Counted from the first letter of the stretch, positions 16,900 to 30,360 are shown. The stretch is 64,000 nt of DNA from Cellvibrio mixtus subsp. mixtus J3-8 (GCF_000766945.1 NZ_KN266207.1:406062-470061), one strand, 5' to 3'. Notes: generated by a model not told the origin, from the sequence alone. Numbers and translations: made by a program.

Positions 16900-19056
16900 T
16901 CACTTCAATAAAACGATATTGGCTTCAGATAACTCACATCCGGTTTGCAATAAGCCTTTATTCGGATTAAAGGATGTTGTGGAAACGGCATTATTTGGTT
17001 GCGGTAGAAATATTGATTTATTGTTTTCTGTATAGCGCCAATAAAAAACATTTGATTCATGGCAGGTGCCACCCGTGATGAAATAAATACCTGCGGAATC
17101 TGCCTTGAGTAATTTGCTGTAGGCATCCACATTGGGCGGAATGCGTTCGAGCGAATCGTCTTTACTGCGTAGTGCCCACAAGCCACTTTCGCTCACATAT
17201 TGAAACAATACATCGCCGCTGTATTCAATCGCAGAACCGACTGCGCCAAAGGTGAGTTGCTTTTGCTGTTTTCCTTCAATGCGCCACAAATTTCTACTAT
17301 CGCCATTGTGTTTAAGTGCAAATAACCGATTGTTATTCGGGTAATAGGCAATAGGCTCGATGTTGTCAGTATCAACAACAAGCAATTCACTTGTATTGGT
17401 TAATAAATTGTGATGATAAAGTTGGTTGCCTGAATTAAAAACAATATGGTCGCCGTCGTCAGACCAGATGATTGAATCTATTTTGGCCGTGACAGGTTGG
17501 GTAGTAAGTTGATGTTCTTGTCCATTTTCAACTAACCACAAATGAGTCTGGTTATTGCGCACAGAGGCATACACTATCCGTTCACCGCTGGGGGAAAAAC
17601 TCGCTGCGTAATTTAAATTGATGTTTCCGGTAAGGCTGGTTTTTAATCCGTTTAGCGATGCCATTACAATGTTGGCACTGCGCTTTTCTTCGGTATAGTA
17701 AATGCCGGTTCCATCGGTACTGTAATGTGGCCGTGAAAAGATTTTATCTTTTGTTTCCGCTAATGGAATTGCTACTTGCTTGCCATTCAAATAGACAACA
17801 AAGAGTTTGCGCTCTTCTTCCGCATACACAAGTACACCGCTACCGTCAGGAATCCAGCTGATGTCTGCGGCACTTACATCCAGTTGCACCCGATTAATGG
17901 AGCCTTGTGCGGCATTAAGAAAATCAATGCGCACTTTATTTTTATGCAAGCTCGCAATTGCTGTTTTCTGATTGAGGATGGTGCTGGCAATTGGGTTAAT
18001 TGCACCTTCAACTTCATCCAGTAATTTCAATTGTTGTTCGCGGATTGAATAACGGTAGCGCCCATTACCAGCATTCGGCCCCTGTTTGGCGACAATCTCC
18101 AATGTATCTTCATCCCACCAGGTAACGCTCAAGATCTGCCCTTGCCATTGGCTCAATTGTTGTTTTTCCAGTAATTGTTCTTTATCAAGATCCAGCGCGA
18201 AAATATGAAATGAATAGAGAAAATTGGGAGGCTGGTAAAATTGGGTTTCGGCGAGAAACTTGTCACGGCGTTTTATTTCAATAGCCACCAGATTTTTCCC
18301 TGCTGGCGACCAGGCTAGTTTGAACCAGGTTCCATGGCTGGTGGCAACACGCCAGTCTTTTCCTGCGGCATTGCGAATGACAATTTCACTGTCACTTTCA
18401 TTTGGTTTTGCAGGGTTCGCTTTTTCGCGAATATAGGCGATGTGTTGATTGTCCGGGTGTGGTGTCGGATTGCGTTCATGGCCCGTTTCATTGGTGTAAC
18501 CTGCCGTAGTTTGGAAAACGGTGTTGTGATGGTTGGGGAGATAAATCGTGGCCCAATTAACACCGTGATAAATAATGAAGAGAACAATTAATACGGTGAT
18601 CGTCCAGAATGCTGTGCGCCATTTGGGCTGCACTGAGGCAAATGCTTTTCCAAGCTCGATAGCCGTTGTCACATTTGGGGATTCAAGCGTTTCTTCCGTT
18701 AGAAATTGCGGCTCTATGGCGAGTTGATAACCACGTTTTGAATAATGAACGATAAACTCCTGATCGCTAATTAATCCATTCAGGGCGGTTCTTAGGGCAT
18801 TGATACTTTTTTGCACGGAGCCATGGGTAACTACACGGCCGGCCCACAGGCGCTCAATCAATTCTTCATTGCTAATCACGCGGTTTTGGTTTAGTGCAAG
18901 GTAGTGCAAAACCGCCATGACTTTGGGTTGTACTTTAATGCTTTGGTCGCGAGCCCATAACGTATTATGCGAAGGAGAGACTTTAATCTCACCCAGCATA
19001 AAACGGGTGTCTGGATGTGCATCCATGACAGGTACGGAACCTGTTACTGTCAGCAT
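16900..19056 (-). CDS. CadC-type membrane transcriptional regulator with TolB-like periplasmic domain
   Basis: The start at 19056 (MLTVTG) is chosen for the AAAGGT before it; a GTG at 19104 would add 16 residues without a ribosome binding site. The 718-residue product has an OmpR/PhoB-type winged helix at about residues 15-105 (KVMAVLHYLALNQNRVI, SVQKSINALRTAL and GYQL), one transmembrane segment at about 150-170, and a long C-terminal region of WD40/TolB-like beta-propeller repeats in the periplasm. This is the ToxR/CadC one-component design, in which an envelope signal controls DNA binding directly. It is divergent from the exported-protein gene at 19353, the most likely target. Ligand and regulon are unknown. 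It converges on pncC. Confidence 0.85.
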   Translation of the reverse strand: MLTVTGSVPVMDAHPDTRFMLGEIKVSPSHNTLWARDQSIKVQPKVMAVLHYLALNQNRVISNEELIERLWAGRVVTHGSVQKSINALRTALNGLISDQEFIVHYSKRGYQLAIEPQFLTEETLESPNVTTAIELGKAFASVQPKWRTAFWTITVLIVLFIIYHGVNWATIYLPNHHNTVFQTTAGYTNETGHERNPTPHPDNQHIAYIREKANPAKPNESDSEIVIRNAAGKDWRVATSHGTWFKLAWSPAGKNLVAIEIKRRDKFLAETQFYQPPNFLYSFHIFALDLDKEQLLEKQQLSQWQGQILSVTWWDEDTLEIVAKQGPNAGNGRYRYSIREQQLKLLDEVEGAINPIASTILNQKTAIASLHKNKVRIDFLNAAQGSINRVQLDVSAADISWIPDGSGVLVYAEEERKLFVVYLNGKQVAIPLAETKDKIFSRPHYSTDGTGIYYTEEKRSANIVMASLNGLKTSLTGNINLNYAASFSPSGERIVYASVRNNQTHLWLVENGQEHQLTTQPVTAKIDSIIWSDDGDHIVFNSGNQLYHHNLLTNTSELLVVDTDNIEPIAYYPNNNRLFALKHNGDSRNLWRIEGKQQKQLTFGAVGSAIEYSGDVLFQYVSESGLWALRSKDDSLERIPPNVDAYSKLLKADSAGIYFITGGTCHESNVFYWRYTENNKSIFLPQPNNAVSTTSFNPNKGLLQTGCELSEANIVLLK

Positions 19057-19221
19057 AGTGGTACCTTTCCGGTAAGTTTTTCTTATTGATTTGGATGTGG
19101 TCACCAGGGGCTACCCAAGCGTTGACCATGGATGTAATTTTGCAAGAACCCGATTGGATAAGACAAGCAATGGTTATTTTTTTAGCATTCTTATGTTATT
19201 GATTTATAAATAAAAAAAATT

Positions 19222-19238
19222 GGTAAGTAAAAGGTAAG
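19222..19238. promoter_or_regulatory. GGTAAG direct repeats in a divergent promoter region
   Basis: GGTAAG occurs at 19222-19227 and 19233-19238, an 11-bp period typical of tandem OmpR/PhoB winged-helix binding. Two further copies lie at 19071-19076 and 19344-19349, close to the two start codons. Binding by the adjacent CadC-type regulator is inferred. Confidence 0.4.
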
Positions 19239-19352
19239 CGCGAAGTTTCCGGATGGTCAGTGTTTCTTTTGATGTTTGCCATATATTGAGCTCACACACA
19301 TCCTCTGTATTGATGAGTGTCTTCCCAGATCACAACCATAGAAGGTAAGGCT

Positions 19353-19919
19353 ATGAAATTATCACTACTGATCCTGGCATTCGCATGTCCCATTGCGGCG
19401 TTCGCTGCCCCTGATTCCGCACCCACGGGAACACATACACCTTTAGTCTATATTAATCAGAATGTTGGGTTTAATGTTCCGGGTTATAAGTACAAACAAG
19501 CAGAATTCCCCTGTGATATTGATAAGGTGCTAGTTGGTAATCTCGTCGAACAAGCGAATGTTGACGGCATCAATCTTGAGCCAGTCGGCACCGCTGACAA
19601 AATCCTTAACGGCTCGGTACCTGTCCTGGCAATTGATATAGAACAGTTGGTGTTGGGTGAGGATAAAAAACGTCAATTTGGTACAAAACGAAGTTCCAAT
19701 TTGCCCAAAGTGCAAGTAACCGTGGCGCTGGTGAAAGGGAAGCAGGATATTGTTACCACAAAACATACCTGTGCCATCATGGTATTGAATGAATTCACTC
19801 CTTCTTCAAATGTATTGGACTTGGGAACCCCCGGCACAACTATTTGCTCCGCGACCCGTAAATGCCTGAAGGATCTCAGTAGCGATATAGTTAATTGGAT
19901 GGCTCCGATGGTTAAATGA
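19353..19919 (+). CDS. Exported protein of unknown function
   Basis: The start at 19353 is supported by AAGG nine bases upstream and by the clean signal peptide that follows (MKLSLLILAFACPIAAFAA, cleavage near residue 18-19). The mature protein is about 170 residues with Cys in FPCDIDK, KHTCAIM, TTICSA and RKCLKD, so two disulfides are possible in the periplasm. I do not recognise the family. It is divergent from the CadC-type regulator and shares its promoter region with it, including GGTAAG repeats, so control by that regulator is plausible. It is a single-gene unit upstream of recA. Confidence 0.7.
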   Translation: MKLSLLILAFACPIAAFAAPDSAPTGTHTPLVYINQNVGFNVPGYKYKQAEFPCDIDKVLVGNLVEQANVDGINLEPVGTADKILNGSVPVLAIDIEQLVLGEDKKRQFGTKRSSNLPKVQVTVALVKGKQDIVTTKHTCAIMVLNEFTPSSNVLDLGTPGTTICSATRKCLKDLSSDIVNWMAPMVK

Positions 19920-20041
19920 TGATGGGATTTCCATCGCGATAGATGATCTGACCTTAATAAAGCCACTTTTGTAGTGGCTTTATAGTTTGCAATGAATGAG
20001 TTGGGTATCCGTGAATATTGCCCTGTATAAATTAACAGGTA

Positions 20042-20057
20042 CTGGTTGCGCGTACAG
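20042..20057 (+). promoter_or_regulatory. LexA (SOS) box of recA
   Basis: The site has the form CTG-N10-CAG, the gammaproteobacterial LexA consensus. It overlaps a -35-like TTGCGC (20046-20051), which is followed after 16 bases by a -10-like TATAGT (20068-20073). A LexA dimer here would block RNA polymerase. A perfect 15-bp palindrome GGTGTA-TAG-TACACC (20064-20078) covers the -10 element. Confidence 0.75.
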
Positions 20058-20155
20058 GTTTTTGGTGTATAGTACACCCATGGTTGCAGCAAGCTTGCAC
20101 CAATCTCATAAGAATCATTTTCAAATAGATTTCATTGTATAAGTTGAGGTGTGAA

Positions 20156-21196
20156 ATGGATGCGAACAAAGAAAAGGCGTTACAAGCGGCGCTGAGCCAG
20201 ATCGAGCGTCAGTTTGGCAAAGGAACTGTCATGCGTATGGGGGATCGCGAAGATTTGGTGATTCCTGCAATTTCTACCGGATCGTTAGGGTTGGACGTCG
20301 CCCTCGGTATTGGCGGCTTACCCAAAGGCCGTATCATCGAAATTTATGGCCCTGAATCTTCTGGTAAAACCACCCTTACTTTGCAAGTTATTGCAGAAGC
20401 CCAGCGCCAGGGCGGTACTTGTGCATTTATCGATGCAGAACATGCACTCGATCCTATCTACGCCACCAAGCTGGGTGTGAATGTTGATGATTTGATTGTT
20501 TCCCAGCCAGATACAGGTGAACAAGCCCTGGAAGTAACTGACATGCTGGTTCGTTCTGGTGCGGTAGATGTATTGGTGGTCGACTCGGTAGCAGCGCTGA
20601 CTCCCCGCGCAGAAATTGAAGGGGAGATGGGGGACCATCACGTAGGCCTGCAAGCGCGTTTAATGTCGCAAGCGTTGCGCAAAATCACCGGCAATATCAA
20701 AAATGCCAATTGCCTTGTGATTTTCATTAACCAGATTCGTATGAAAATTGGTGTGATGTTTGGTAATCCGGAAACTACTACTGGCGGTAATGCATTGAAA
20801 TTCTATGCATCTGTACGTTTGGATATTCGTCGTATTGGTGCAGTAAAAGAGGGGGAAGAAGTAGTTGGATCTGAAACTCGTGTAAAAGTTGTTAAGAACA
20901 AAGTAGCTCCACCCTTCAAACAAGCTGAATTCCAGATTCTGTATGGTTCAGGTATCAACCGTATGGGTGAGGTGGTTGATTACGGTGTTAAATTGGGAAT
21001 GATTGACAAGGCCGGTGCATGGTATAGCTATCAAGGTAATAAAATCGGCCAGGGAAAAAATAACGTGATGAAGTTTTTGCAAGAAAACCCTGCTGTTGCT
21101 CAAGAATTGGAGCAAAGGGTTCGTGCTGAACTTCTGGCGACACCGGCACTCTCATTAAGTGCAAGCGGTGGCGAAGCAGAAGATATTGAAATGTAA
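20156..21196 (+). CDS. recA: RecA recombinase
   Basis: A 346-residue RecA, the ATP-dependent strand-exchange protein and LexA co-protease of the SOS response. The start at 20156 gives the usual [10 protein letters not shown]-terminus and is preceded by GAGGTG. The Walker A motif GPESSGKTT lies at about 66-74, Walker [11 protein letters not shown] near 140, loop L1 [14 protein letters not shown] near 155 and loop L2 [20 protein letters not shown] near 195. The C-terminal tail is acidic. Expression is controlled by the SOS box upstream. A strong terminator follows, so recX, often cotranscribed in relatives, must be expressed separately here. Confidence 0.98.
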   Translation: MDANKEKALQAALSQIERQFGKGTVMRMGDREDLVIPAISTGSLGLDVALGIGGLPKGRIIEIYGPESSGKTTLTLQVIAEAQRQGGTCAFIDAEHALDPIYATKLGVNVDDLIVSQPDTGEQALEVTDMLVRSGAVDVLVVDSVAALTPRAEIEGEMGDHHVGLQARLMSQALRKITGNIKNANCLVIFINQIRMKIGVMFGNPETTTGGNALKFYASVRLDIRRIGAVKEGEEVVGSETRVKVVKNKVAPPFKQAEFQILYGSGINRMGEVVDYGVKLGMIDKAGAWYSYQGNKIGQGKNNVMKFLQENPAVAQELEQRVRAELLATPALSLSASGGEAEDIEM

Positions 21197-21215
21197 TACT
21201 TTGTATCAGGATAAT

Positions 21216-21251
21216 AAAAAGCCCCCGTTGTTAACACAGCGGGGGCTTTTT
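21216..21251 (+). terminator. Terminator after recA
   Basis: A GCCCCCG/CGGGGGC stem (21221-21227 with 21240-21246) is flanked by an A-tract and a T-tract, giving a strong rho-independent terminator 19 bases after the stop. Confidence 0.92.
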
Positions 21252-21392
21252 ATTACAGAATTCTTCTTGCTAGTGTCTATTATGCTCAGTATTCTGGTTT
21301 TAAATGCCGGGTGTTAAAAGCTGCTGCAAAAACTCCGACATTGATAATAGGATAAAGCGTTTAGCTACATGATTTTTTAAATCGAGGCAGGT

Positions 21393-21977
21393 ATGAAAAA
21401 GTTTACATGGTTGATCGTATTAAGCAGCATCTTGTTGTTTGCGGGCTGTACAACCCAGCCAAACGTAGAAACCGACCATCAGGCAAATTATGATTTTTCA
21501 GCATTAAAAACTTTCAGTGTGGTGGAAACCAAACAAGATACTAAAGAAGATATTTTGATTTCCCCTTTTACTCTCAGTCATATTCATTCTGCATTGGACA
21601 GTGAATTGGGCAAGCGCTATCAAAGTGCTGCTTCAGGTGCAAAACCGGATTTTATTGTGAGTTATCATGTTGTGGTTGAAGAAAAAATAGATCCGCGCAG
21701 TTACGATGATTTATACGGTTTTGGATTTTATGGTCGTGGCTACTATCGTTATCCAAGTCCATTTTTCCATGGCCCCGGTGCAGGATTGAGAGTGTATAAC
21801 CAGGGAAGTCTGATTATTGACATCGTTGATGCTAAAACAGATAAACCTATTTGGCGCGGTGTTTCAGAAAAGCGCTTGAGTCGTGGTATGGCTCCGCAAC
21901 AACAACGTGAAGTACTAAGCAAGGCGGTAACTGAAGTGATTTCTTTCTTCCCGCCGGTTCAGGCTGCACCAAAATAA
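21393..21977 (+). CDS. DUF4136-family lipoprotein
   Basis: A 194-residue lipoprotein. The lipobox LLFAGC places the acylated Cys at residue 19, and the next residues (Thr-Thr) favour the outer membrane. The body matches the DUF4136 pattern: YDFSALKTFSV near 35, PDFIVSYHVVV near 90, a Gly/Tyr/Phe-rich stretch near 115-130, and LIIDIVDAKTDKPIWRG near 150. The function of the family is unknown. It sits alone between recA and recX, bounded by terminators on both sides, which separates two genes that are neighbours in most relatives. Confidence 0.85.
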   Translation: MKKFTWLIVLSSILLFAGCTTQPNVETDHQANYDFSALKTFSVVETKQDTKEDILISPFTLSHIHSALDSELGKRYQSAASGAKPDFIVSYHVVVEEKIDPRSYDDLYGFGFYGRGYYRYPSPFFHGPGAGLRVYNQGSLIIDIVDAKTDKPIWRGVSEKRLSRGMAPQQQREVLSKAVTEVISFFPPVQAAPK

Positions 21978-21994
21978 AAGTTAATTGATGCGTA

Positions 21995-22026
21995 TGAAAA
22001 ATGGCCGCAATTGCGGCCATTTTTCA
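21995..22026. terminator. Terminator after the DUF4136 lipoprotein gene
   Basis: A perfect 32-bp inverted repeat with no unpaired loop in the sequence, with an A-tract on the left and a T-tract on the right, lies 17 bases after the stop codon. Confidence 0.85.
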
Positions 22027-22082
22027 TGGCTTGGTGATTGGTTTTGTTGTGTTAAAAAACAGGCAATCAGGATAAATTTTTT

Positions 22083-22544
22083 ATGCCAGAACAAATTACT
22101 CTCCCGGATTTGCGTATGGCTGCCATGAATTTATTGGCTATGCGTGAACATTCGGTAAAAGAGTTGACGGAAAAGCTGGAGCGAAAGTTTCCCGGCTCTG
22201 GGCTTGTTGAGCAAGTAATAAACAAGTTGGCGGAACAGAATCTCCAATCGGATGAGCGTTTTGCTGTTGCCTTTATTGCCATGCGCCAGCGCCAGGGAAA
22301 GGGAAGTGCGCTAATCAGGATGGAGTTGCGCGACAAGGGGATTTCAAGCGAATTGATTGGTGCGTTGATTGATGATGCTGATTCCATCTGGTTTGAACTT
22401 GCCCAAAATATACGCCAGAAACGTTTCCATGATTTACCCGCAGATGGGCGTGAAAAAGCGAGGCAAATGCGTTTTCTGCATTCGCGAGGTTTTGCCGGTC
22501 GCCATATACAGGCGGCTTTTACTGGCAACGGAGATCATGATTAA
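22083..22544 (+). CDS. recX: Regulatory protein RecX
   Basis: A 153-residue all-helical RecX, which caps RecA filaments and limits RecA activity. Family signatures are REHSVKELTEKLERKF near residue 22, LQSDERFAVAFIAMRQRQGKG near 55, ELRDKGIS near 85 and the C-terminal FLHSRGFAGRHIQAAF. AGGAT lies upstream of the ATG. It is separated from recA by the DUF4136 gene and two terminators, so it needs its own promoter, and any SOS control would have to act separately. I do not see a clear LexA box directly before it. Confidence 0.93.
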   Translation: MPEQITLPDLRMAAMNLLAMREHSVKELTEKLERKFPGSGLVEQVINKLAEQNLQSDERFAVAFIAMRQRQGKGSALIRMELRDKGISSELIGALIDDADSIWFELAQNIRQKRFHDLPADGREKARQMRFLHSRGFAGRHIQAAFTGNGDHD

Positions 22545-22701
22545 CCAGCGCCGTGCCAGTACCAATCTTTTTTAGATCAATCACTTATTTAATCCTGTCG
22601 ATGCCAATGGCCAGCTTTTCGTTGAGCCGAAAGGCCGTTTCTGTTACTCTGGCGCCCCGTCCTGAACGATAAATCCCTTGGCTCGCACTGCCGGGCGCTG
22701 A

Positions 22702-25298
<2,597 letters not shown>

Positions 25299-25331
25299 TT
25301 TTTGGATATCGAGTAACACTTTAGGTATTAA

Positions 25332-26657
<1,326 letters not shown>

Positions 26658-26667
26658 ATAAAAAAGT

Positions 26668-26695
26668 AATAAAGGCCGAATTTTCGGCCTTTATT
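26668..26695. terminator. Terminator after eno
   Basis: A 13-bp inverted repeat (26668-26680 with 26683-26695) with A- and T-rich outer arms lies 10 bases after the stop. Confidence 0.88.
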
Positions 26696-26771
26696 ACGTT
26701 GGTTGTATTGTTTCTGTTAAAAATAAATTTTCATGCGGTTAAAATAAAAGATCTGGCATTGATGTAACATT

Positions 26772-27050
26772 ATGAAATGGTTGCTGGGCATTCTGATTAT
26801 ATTATTGGCTTACCTGCAATACCGGTTATGGATCGGTGATGGCAGTTTGGCGCATGCCCATCGTCTGGAAGGTGAGATTCATCTGCAGCAAGCTGAGAAT
26901 GATCGCATGCGCGAGCGCAACCGTATCCTGGATGTTGAGGTCGAAGAATTAAAATCCGGTTTGGATACAATTGAAGAGCGTGCCCGTAACGATATTGGCC
27001 TTATCAAAAAAGACGAAACTTTTTTTATGTTGCTGGATGATAAGCAGTAA
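26772..27050 (+). CDS. ftsB: Cell division protein FtsB
   Basis: A 92-residue bitopic protein. It has an N-terminal membrane anchor (about 3-20, LLGILIILLAYLQYRLW), followed by a periplasmic coiled coil (about 30-70) and ending with EERARNDIGLIKKDETFF, typical of FtsB/DivIC. FtsB joins FtsL and FtsQ to activate septal peptidoglycan synthesis. It is 50 bases upstream of ispD, as in most relatives. Confidence 0.95.
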   Translation: MKWLLGILIILLAYLQYRLWIGDGSLAHAHRLEGEIHLQQAENDRMRERNRILDVEVEELKSGLDTIEERARNDIGLIKKDETFFMLLDDKQ

Positions 27051-27100
27051 ACGTAAAATCCTTGTGGTAATGAACTTATCGCACATATCTGAATATCCCC

Positions 27101-27823
27101 ATGAATGCTCCTGATTCTCCTGATGTGCCCGCTTATTGGGTTGTAGTGCCCGCCGCTGGCATTGGTTCACGTATGGGGGCTGCTTGCCCCAAACAATATC
27201 TCCCTTTATTGGAAAAAACGGTTCTGGAGCATACGCTGGAGCGCTTATTGGCATTGCCGGTTATTAAAAGAATCCATGTGGTGTTAGCCGAGGACGATGA
27301 ATTTTGGCCGCAATTAGCGCTCGCGCATAACGATAATATTATTCGTGTAGCGGGTGGCAAAGAACGCGCTGATTCGGTATTGAGCGGCCTTCATGCGTTG
27401 TCTGCGCAGGCAAAAGATGATGATTGGGTTTTGGTTCATGATGCTGCGCGCCCTTGCATTCGCGTACAAGAAATTATGATGTTGATTGATGTTGTTGGCG
27501 ATCATCCGGTGGGTGGAATTTTAGGGGTGCCAGTAAGTGATACCTTGAAACAGGTTTCTTCTGCTGTCATTGATAAAACAATTGATCGTAGCGTGCTTTG
27601 GCAGGCGCAAACGCCGCAATTATTTCGGATAGGATTGTTGCGTAATTGTTTGCAGCAAGCATTGGCTGAAGGAAAAATAATTACAGATGAGGCGTCTGCA
27701 TTAGAGGCTTATGATTATCGCCCCTTAATGGTTCAAGGTCGTAGCGATAATATTAAAATCACTCGTCAGGAAGATTTGGCAATTGCTGCTATGCTCATGC
27801 AGCAGCAAAATAATCTTGATTAA
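27101..27823 (+). CDS. ispD: 2-C-methyl-D-erythritol 4-phosphate cytidylyltransferase
   Basis: A 240-residue IspD, which transfers CMP to methylerythritol phosphate in the non-mevalonate isoprenoid pathway. It has the nucleotide-binding motif [10 protein letters not shown] with the following CPKQY near residue 15-32, the HDAARPC motif near 112, and the C-terminal TDEASALE and NIKIT motifs. It is 26 bases before ispF, so the two are cotranscribed and catalyse nearby steps of one pathway. Confidence 0.97.
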   Translation: MNAPDSPDVPAYWVVVPAAGIGSRMGAACPKQYLPLLEKTVLEHTLERLLALPVIKRIHVVLAEDDEFWPQLALAHNDNIIRVAGGKERADSVLSGLHALSAQAKDDDWVLVHDAARPCIRVQEIMMLIDVVGDHPVGGILGVPVSDTLKQVSSAVIDKTIDRSVLWQAQTPQLFRIGLLRNCLQQALAEGKIITDEASALEAYDYRPLMVQGRSDNIKITRQEDLAIAAMLMQQQNNLD

Positions 27824-27849
27824 TCCTATTTTTATTTGCGGAAATTTTT

Positions 27850-28329
27850 ATGTCGATGCGCATAGGTAATGGCTACGATGTTCACGCGTTTGGTGAAGGC
27901 GATAAAATTGTTATTGGTGGTGTAGTGATACCTCATCATCACGGATTGATTGCCCACTCTGATGGTGATGTGCTTCTACATGCGTTAAGTGATGCTTTGT
28001 TAGGTGCAGTAGCCATGGGAGATATCGGTAAACATTTTCCTGATACCGATATGCAATATCGAAATGCAGATAGTCGTTCGTTGTTGCGTATGGTTTATGC
28101 AAAAGTAACCCAACAGGGTTGGAAATTGGTTAATGCCGATATGACGATAGTTGCCCAGGCACCGCGTATGGCTAATTACATTCCGCGCATGCAAGAAACT
28201 ATTGCCGCTGATTTGCAATCTACAACCAGTCAAATAAATGTGAAAGCGACCACTACCGAGCGATTGGGATTTACCGGTCGTGAAGAAGGTATTGCTTGTT
28301 ATGCTGTGGTATTGCTCGAAAAAATATAA
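27850..28329 (+). CDS. ispF: 2-C-methyl-D-erythritol 2,4-cyclodiphosphate synthase
   Basis: A 159-residue IspF, a trimeric zinc enzyme that cyclises CDP-methylerythritol 2-phosphate with loss of CMP. The metal ligands are visible in [10 protein letters not shown] (Asp and His near residues 9-11) and in [19 protein letters not shown] (near 35-53). The C-terminal [15 protein letters not shown] signature is complete. It follows ispD closely and precedes the alpha/beta hydrolase gene by 23 bases. Confidence 0.97.
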   Translation: MSMRIGNGYDVHAFGEGDKIVIGGVVIPHHHGLIAHSDGDVLLHALSDALLGAVAMGDIGKHFPDTDMQYRNADSRSLLRMVYAKVTQQGWKLVNADMTIVAQAPRMANYIPRMQETIAADLQSTTSQINVKATTTERLGFTGREEGIACYAVVLLEKI

Positions 28330-28352
28330 TGATTAGTTGATAAGGACTTCAT

Positions 28353-29333
28353 ATGCCGTTAAAAATCTCTGATTTTCGTTCACCCTGGTGGATGTTCAAT
28401 GGGCATTTGCAAACACAATTGCCGGTGTTATTGCGTCGTATTAAATTAACATCCCGTTCGATTTCCATTCCTACACAAGATTGTGATCAATTGAGTGGGA
28501 ATTTGTATTCCGCAGCAGCGGAGCCGCAACAAAGTTTACTCATTATTTCCCACGGATTAGAGGGGAGCAACCAGCAACCTTATGTGTTAGGGATGGCACA
28601 AACGGCATTACAACAAGGTGTTGCAGGTAAATTGGTGGATGTACTTACCTGGAATTTGCGTGGATGCGGAAATCCGGATAATCCTTCAGCGCGTTTGTAT
28701 TATGCAGGTGCGACGCAGGATTTCGATGATGTCATTACCTGGGCAGGCGAGCAGGGATATAAGGAAATATATCTGGCAGCCTACTCTTTAGGTGGCAATA
28801 TTGTTCTCAAATGGTTGGGTGACCAGGGGACTGCTGTTTATTCGCGTGGTATTAAATCGGTATGTGCTGCATCTGTGCCTATCGATTTGGCAGCATGTGT
28901 GCGTACGCTGGATAAGTGGTCCAACCTTATCTACCGGATTTATTTTGTTACCAGTATGAAATGGCGATTAAAACGTAAAGCGTTAAAACACCCGGATAAA
29001 ATTAGCCTATCCGGTTATTCAAGGGTGAATAGTTTTTATTCTTATGATGATGTTTTTTCTGCTCCGTTGAATGGTTACGGCAATGCAACCGAGTTACATG
29101 CTAAAGCGAGTGCAGTGCATGTGCTGGAGAAAATTGCAGTGCCTTGTTTAATGGTTTCCGCACAGAATGATCCTTTTATCAATGAGGATTGTATTCCCCG
29201 GGTTGTATCGGAAAACCATAGATGGCTAACACTTGAAGTAACAGCGTCCGGAGGCCATGTTGGTTTTTTGAGCCATGACTATGAATGGTGGCTTGATAAG
29301 CGATTTCTGGAGTTTTTTAAAGAAACTGGATGA
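28353..29333 (+). CDS. YheT-family alpha/beta hydrolase
   Basis: A 326-residue hydrolase of the YheT/EMB8 type. N-terminal PWWMFNGHLQT is the family hallmark. The nucleophile elbow is AYSLGGN near residue 145, the acid probably lies in SAQNDPF near 270, and the catalytic His in GGHVGF near 295. Members are putative esterases or acyltransferases without an assigned physiological substrate. AAGGA precedes the ATG. It lies between ispF and truD, which are adjacent in many relatives, so this is a local insertion into the housekeeping string. Confidence 0.88.
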   Translation: MPLKISDFRSPWWMFNGHLQTQLPVLLRRIKLTSRSISIPTQDCDQLSGNLYSAAAEPQQSLLIISHGLEGSNQQPYVLGMAQTALQQGVAGKLVDVLTWNLRGCGNPDNPSARLYYAGATQDFDDVITWAGEQGYKEIYLAAYSLGGNIVLKWLGDQGTAVYSRGIKSVCAASVPIDLAACVRTLDKWSNLIYRIYFVTSMKWRLKRKALKHPDKISLSGYSRVNSFYSYDDVFSAPLNGYGNATELHAKASAVHVLEKIAVPCLMVSAQNDPFINEDCIPRVVSENHRWLTLEVTASGGHVGFLSHDYEWWLDKRFLEFFKETG

Positions 29334-29388
29334 AACATAAAAATTAACGCTACAACATAAATGTCCTAACAAAAAAAGCAGGTATGTT

Positions 29389-30360
29389 TTGATTGAATTT
29401 AATTTGGATTTTCCTCGCGCCTACGGTGAGTTAACAGCAACGGCTATTTTCCGTGAACAGCCTGAAGATTTTCAGGTAGATGAGGATCTTGGTTTTTCAC
29501 CTTCAGGTTCCGGTGAACATATTCTTTTGCATATTCGAAAGCGTGGTGAAAACACTGCCTGGGTCGCTGAAAAAATTGCGACCTTGACAGGTGTTGCGCT
29601 CAATGATGTCGGTTACTGCGGGCGGAAAGATCGTCATGCTATAACGACCCAATGGTTTAGTGTTTATTTGCCCAAAGGTGCAGAGCCTGCGTGGGATGAA
29701 ATTAATTCAGAGACGATTGAATTAATTTCTACCTCCCGCCACCAACAAAAATTGCGCCGTGGCGATCATCGAAAAAATCATTTTGTTATTCGTTTGCGCG
29801 ACGTAAAAGTTGATAATCGTGAAGTCCTGCAGCAAAAAATAGAGCAGATTTTTTCCTTTGGTGTTCCCAATTATTTTGGTGAGCAGCGTTTTGGGCGCAA
29901 CGGAAATAATTTACAGGAAGCCCATGCAATTCTGGTCGGAGGTAAACGTTATCGCGACAAACAAAAGCGTGGCCTTATGTTGTCGGCGGCACGATCTTTT
30001 TTATTTAATCAAGTTCTTGCTGCAAGGGTAGTTGCAGGTAACTGGTCGCAGAGCCTTGAGGGTGAAGTTGAGTCTTTTCCTACTGGACCTTTGTGGGGCA
30101 GGGGGCGACCACTAGTGACGAGCAGGTTAGCTGAATTTGAACAACAGATTTTAAGTAATTGGCATGACTGGTGTAATGGGTTGGAGCATGCGGGTTTATC
30201 GCAAGAACGTCGTTCACTACAGCTAATTCCGCACAATGCAAGTTATGAATGGCAAGGGCAGCACTTGCAATTGAGCTTTTCTTTGGAGGCTGGTGAATTT
30301 GCAACCGCTGTTTTGCACGAGCTGGCAAATTTGCAAACAACATTGACGGTAGCTGAGTAG
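29389..30360 (+). CDS. truD: tRNA pseudouridine(13) synthase TruD
   Basis: A 323-residue TruD, which isomerises U13 of tRNA-Glu. The start is a TTG, since no in-frame ATG is close and CAGG is well spaced before it. The catalytic Asp81 lies in GRKDRHA, preceded by GYC. Further family motifs are HQQKLRRGDHRKNHFVIRLR near 120, and PNYFGEQRFGRNGNN near 160 with its RNA-binding arginine. In many relatives surE follows immediately, but here pcm follows. Confidence 0.95.
   Translation: MIEFNLDFPRAYGELTATAIFREQPEDFQVDEDLGFSPSGSGEHILLHIRKRGENTAWVAEKIATLTGVALNDVGYCGRKDRHAITTQWFSVYLPKGAEPAWDEINSETIELISTSRHQQKLRRGDHRKNHFVIRLRDVKVDNREVLQQKIEQIFSFGVPNYFGEQRFGRNGNNLQEAHAILVGGKRYRDKQKRGLMLSAARSFLFNQVLAARVVAGNWSQSLEGEVESFPTGPLWGRGRPLVTSRLAEFEQQILSNWHDWCNGLEHAGLSQERRSLQLIPHNASYEWQGQHLQLSFSLEAGEFATAVLHELANLQTTLTVAE

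Noticed and set aside
22067-22528. A 153-residue minus-strand frame of the same length as recX
   Set aside because: It mirrors recX and has no domain of its own; recX is a firm call.
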